A stretch of 64,000 nucleotides of DNA from Virgibacillus siamensis (GTDB taxonomy: Bacteria > Bacillota > Bacilli > Bacillales > Amphibacillaceae): the NCBI RefSeq assembly GCF_900162695.1, contig NZ_FUIH01000007.1, positions 3,038,001 through 3,102,000 on the forward strand, in the 5' to 3' direction. Both the position numbers and the translations under genes were made by a program. Within the stretch, counting starts at the first letter, position 1. Every line of letters begins with the position of its first letter. Of this stretch, positions 61,369 to 64,000 are shown in pieces. Below the pieces are notes generated by a model that made no database searches, had not been told where the DNA came from, and saw only the letters and a list, made by a program, of their open reading frames with translations.

Positions 61369-61398
61369 GGAAGCAAAAGAACCGCCCCCATGCTTCTT
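61369..61398. repeat. Hairpin dispersed repeat, copy B (GAACCGCCCCC type)
   Basis: GGAAGCA pairs with TGCTTC around AAAGAACCGCCCCCA. Compared with copy A, both sides of the stem changed (GCG/CGC to GCA/TGC), keeping the pairing. Confidence 0.65.
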
Positions 61399-61402
61399 CA
61401 AA

Positions 61403-62785
61403 TCATTCCTTATCACGCAAATCTTCTCGTTCTTCATACGCCTTATCCCTTACATTTTCTCTATGCTTATATGCTTTATTACGAATTTCTTCGCGATACT
61501 CATAAGCCGTATTTCGGGCATATTCCCTCAGGTCATAAGCGATATCCTCGGCGATTTCTCTTATCTCAAATCCATCAATGTCTATTCTGTCTTCCATTTC
61601 ATAAGTTAAATTTTTAAACCGCGTTTCTTCGTCATAAGCCAGGTTTACCATGTTATCTTCCATGTCATACAATTCATTAACGCGTTCCGACTCCGAATCG
61701 TAATATTTATTAACATTTTTTGATTCCCAGTCATACCACTCATTAATTAATTCAGTCGTTTCCTTTTCGAAAAACTTATTAAGTTCCTGTTCCGTTCGTA
61801 CAGTGGAATATTTTCCTTCACCAGCTTCTGCTACCTGCTTCAACTGATGCTGTCCCTTATCGTCTACGTCAAAGCCTATGATATTCACAATTGCCTTCAT
61901 GTCTGACCGGTTTAACTTCTTGGCTGCTTTAACAGGATTTCCACCACAGGTCTCCACACCATCACTAACCACATAGATGATGTTCTCCGCATTTTTTCCG
62001 CTCTGTTCTTCTAAATTCTTTTTGGCCAGTTCCAATGCACCGGCTAACGGTGTCCATCCTGCCGGTGAAAAAGAATCCAATGCCTTTTCAAAGGATTTTT
62101 CCTTGTATTTGCCAAGCCTGTAAATTTGCTTAATACTGCTGCAGGATAGTTTTTTATCGCTGTCAGCACCGGTTCCTTTATGTCCATATACGGTTAAGGA
62201 AACATTTGCTGATTCGGGCAAACCGCCTGCAAATGTTTCCACCGCTTTCTTGGCCAGTTGCATTTTCGTTTCTCCATTAATGGTTGCGCCCATACTTCCG
62301 CTTGAATCAAACAAAATCGAAACGTTTACCTGTTTTTTCTGTTTAACAGAATCCGGCGCTTTCGCCTCACCAGGCTTGGCGCTTGCACCCTGAAATGATG
62401 TATCAACATTATTAAAGAATTTATAATAACTGCGATAGTCCTCCCCGATTAAGGAAAGCATCTGATAATAGTATTCTTCCGCTGTCAGATCCTCCGGCAG
62501 TTTTTCAAGAATTTGCAGCACTTTTTCTTCATCATAGCTATCCCCGCTGTATTTAGCATCGTCCAACTTAAGCTGCATTCTTTCCTCGACATTTGTAAAC
62601 TGCAATTCTTTTGTTTCATTTACGGTGTTTTCTTTGCCACTTTCCTCTGATGATTCATCCGTTTGTGCTGCGGTTTTCTCCGCCTCTTTGGAATCTTTTT
62701 CCCCATCATTACCGGAACAACCTGCCAAAGCAAAAAATAATAATAGAAACACAAGGCAAACGATCAACTTTTTACTGTTTAACAT
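61403..62785 (-). CDS. VWA-domain lipoprotein with 11-residue C-terminal repeats
   Basis: A 460-residue lipoprotein. The lipobox LAGC places the lipidated cysteine at residue 23, followed by an acidic linker to about 60. A von Willebrand A domain (about 150-320) has the metal-site motif DSSGSMGA, TPLAGALE and VVSDGVETCGG. From about residue 335 to the end there are about nine units of 11 residues, such as YYDSESERVNE, LYDMEDNMVNL, AYEYREEIRNK and AYEEREDLRDK, a pattern that forms amphipathic helices as in LEA-type proteins. It should sit outside the membrane. Start ATG follows GGGGGAGAAC. Role unknown; an envelope or stress role is plausible. Confidence 0.82.
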   Translation of the reverse strand: MLNSKKLIVCLVFLLLFFALAGCSGNDGEKDSKEAEKTAAQTDESSEESGKENTVNETKELQFTNVEERMQLKLDDAKYSGDSYDEEKVLQILEKLPEDLTAEEYYYQMLSLIGEDYRSYYKFFNNVDTSFQGASAKPGEAKAPDSVKQKKQVNVSILFDSSGSMGATINGETKMQLAKKAVETFAGGLPESANVSLTVYGHKGTGADSDKKLSCSSIKQIYRLGKYKEKSFEKALDSFSPAGWTPLAGALELAKKNLEEQSGKNAENIIYVVSDGVETCGGNPVKAAKKLNRSDMKAIVNIIGFDVDDKGQHQLKQVAEAGEGKYSTVRTEQELNKFFEKETTELINEWYDWESKNVNKYYDSESERVNELYDMEDNMVNLAYDEETRFKNLTYEMEDRIDIDGFEIREIAEDIAYDLREYARNTAYEYREEIRNKAYKHRENVRDKAYEEREDLRDKE

Positions 62786-62938
62786 GTTTAGTTCTCCCCC
62801 TTCCGTTGCGCATGCCGTCTTACATCATACAGACATAAAGAAAACCGGGAGTTTAAGCTCCCAGGTGATATTAGCTTATTTATACCATAATAATGATGAA
62901 AATAATAGATGGCTACCAGTAAAATGTACCGCCATGCC

Positions 62939-63418
62939 TCAAAATATATACATCTGATACCCAATATATCCTGCTGCAATAATCATCATGGCCATGACAA
63001 CATGTTCAATCAGTCCACCCGTATGCGTATAAATCGGCAGTCGTATTTTAATACTCATCGGCCATAACAATGCAATCCCGCGTGAAGTTGCTGCATCCAA
63101 CAGCAAGTGACTTGCTACGCCGATAATGATGCCGGCTGTAATGCTTGCCGGAACCGGTGTTGATGATAATATAGCTCCAAGGATAACCATAAATAATAGA
63201 CTGTGTGTTACGGTCCGGTGACCAAACAAAAGTCGCACGAGGTTTGATAGGATCGGCAGCTTTCGCCCAATTTTAGAACCGCCGTGACAAATATCCGGCA
63301 GCAGAGATCCAGCTGTGCATGATGCTAAAAACAGTAGATCCTGTGTATAATGATCTGTAAAGTATTGTACTGCTATCCCGGCTGTTAATCCGCCGATAAG
63401 ATGTGTTTTGCCTGTCAT
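62939..63418 (-). CDS. YdjM-like membrane-bound metal-dependent hydrolase
   Basis: A 159-residue membrane protein of the YdjM/DUF457 type: GKTHLIGGLTAG at the N-terminus, SLLPDICHGGSKIG, HRTVTHSLLF and GVASHLLLDAAT carry the conserved H, D and H residues of the putative metal site between four helices. YdjM in E. coli is LexA-regulated; function is otherwise unknown. The ATG at 63418 after AAGGAGAACAACAC is preferred to one 14 codons earlier. It is followed by the VWA gene 153 bp on, with a small hairpin in the gap. Confidence 0.85.
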   Translation of the reverse strand: MTGKTHLIGGLTAGIAVQYFTDHYTQDLLFLASCTAGSLLPDICHGGSKIGRKLPILSNLVRLLFGHRTVTHSLLFMVILGAILSSTPVPASITAGIIIGVASHLLLDAATSRGIALLWPMSIKIRLPIYTHTGGLIEHVVMAMMIIAAGYIGYQMYIF

Positions 63419-63645
63419 GTGTTGTTCTCCTTCTATTAATCCCAAAGTTATTTCTTCCATAGCTTCACAATTTGCTTAGTCAATTTTTTCCTAAATAGCG
63501 ACAATGCCTACCACCGATTTTTCGTCAATAAATTACTTACCAGCACCAACGTTAACCCTTTTGTAAATGCTCACCCTTTTCGATGTCTTTAAAAGCTTAA
63601 AAGATGACGCCATAATGATGTCCATGCTTTTATTACTTTTGAGCA

Positions 63646-64000
63646 CTAATTACCATTATATGGGACTCCGAATTCATCTTTAAGTTCATACATTAATTTT
63701 TTTATTTCCTCTTTAGTTCCATCACTTTCTCCATAATCTTCTGCACTTACGTTTTCATTTGCTTTTTGAATGATAAATGTTTTATTCATCATTAACAATA
63801 ATACTAATTGTGAGACAAATAGTTCCTCTTCAGGTGATGAAAAAGTATCTTTTTTATACATCACTTCAAAATATTCACTCAACTCCTCATATCCGTTTGA
63901 GATATCTTCACCATTAATATTTGCATGTATAATCTGGGTTAGTTTTAATCCATTCTCAAAAACTTCCTTGTCTAAATTCGCTTTGTTGGTACTAGCTTTG
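63646..64000 (-). CDS. Hypothetical acidic protein, 5-prime end outside window
   Basis: An open frame of 117 codons that runs in from the right edge without an in-frame stop, ending SEYFEVMYKKDTFSS...KDEFGVPYNGN. Its true start lies beyond base 64000; the ATG-like internal starts have no ribosome site. The visible part is acidic and helical (SPEEELFVSQLVLLLMMNKT, KEEIKKLMYELKDEFG) with no recognisable domain. The 227-bp stretch to the YdjM gene shows no other feature. Base composition is more AT-rich than the neighbours, which might hint at transfer. Confidence 0.55.
   Translation of the reverse strand, partial: KASTNKANLDKEVFENGLKLTQIIHANINGEDISNGYEELSEYFEVMYKKDTFSSPEEELFVSQLVLLLMMNKTFIIQKANENVSAEDYGESDGTKEEIKKLMYELKDEFGVPYNGN

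Overview
The window looks like chromosome of a spore-forming, probably moderately halophilic member of the Bacillaceae (Virgibacillus / Lentibacillus / Oceanobacillus-like). The evidence is a prkA-yhbH-spoVR sporulation set, a des-desK-desR membrane-fluidity operon, a BceRS-BceAB peptide-detoxification module, a BCCT betaine transporter, strong AGGAGG-type ribosome sites with frequent GTG/TTG starts, and many U-tailed intrinsic terminators. No rRNA, tRNA, CRISPR array or prophage was seen. Species assignment is inference.

Layout. 1-2.3 kb: an ABC-2 exporter with a small XRE regulator and a membrane protein, all in one operon behind a promoter whose -35 lies in a perfect palindrome. 2.6-4.0 kb: an intact IS256-family element with 9-bp target duplication, inserted right at the stop codon of a NERD-domain gene. 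5.4-11.6 kb: two sodium:solute (acetate-type) symporters bracketing a LytS-type kinase and a LytTR regulator. 11.9-15.8 kb: flavodoxin, betaine transporter, nucleoside hydrolase, acetyltransferase. 15.8-20.7 kb: a 45-residue protein, desR-desK-des, and a flavoprotein dehydrogenase. 20.9-24.9 kb: secreted immune-inhibitor-A metalloprotease and a glutamate/dicarboxylate symporter. 25-31.1 kb: sporulation-associated spoVR, yhbH and prkA. 31.2-34.6 kb: TraB, YpjP and a CBS/c-di-AMP-type protein. 35-43 kb: glutamate dehydrogenase, a six-repeat beta-propeller lectin, BcrC-type phosphatase, Nudix hydrolase, MFS pump, 3-hydroxybutyrate dehydrogenase. 42.5-47 kb: BceRS-BceAB. 47.3-54.8 kb: malate:quinone oxidoreductase, class I aldolase, an aminotransferase with a YjiH-type membrane protein, an NCS1 permease. 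54.9-58.5 kb: a small accessory cluster (XRE-ImmA/IrrE, SEC-C protein, RhuM). 58.7-64 kb: TetR with an MFS exporter, a VWA lipoprotein with 11-residue C-terminal repeats, a YdjM-like membrane protein and a partial gene.

The most unusual signal is not a gene. Seven intergenic arrays (about 2.4, 5.1, 11.7, 23.4, 33.7, 47.0 and 50.1 kb) are built from units spaced almost exactly 21 bp, two turns of B-DNA. Three unrelated sequence families are used: a TTCRGCG core in five arrays, a TTGGCTCAA core in one, and a CTGATAAA core in one. Several show an A-B alternation giving a 42-bp super-period. Five of the seven sit just beyond the end of a gene, in four cases just past an intrinsic terminator, and read in that gene's direction. 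Because 21 is a multiple of 3, the arrays keep long false reading frames open; none of these looks like a real gene. I know of no description of such a shared-spacing, different-sequence system.
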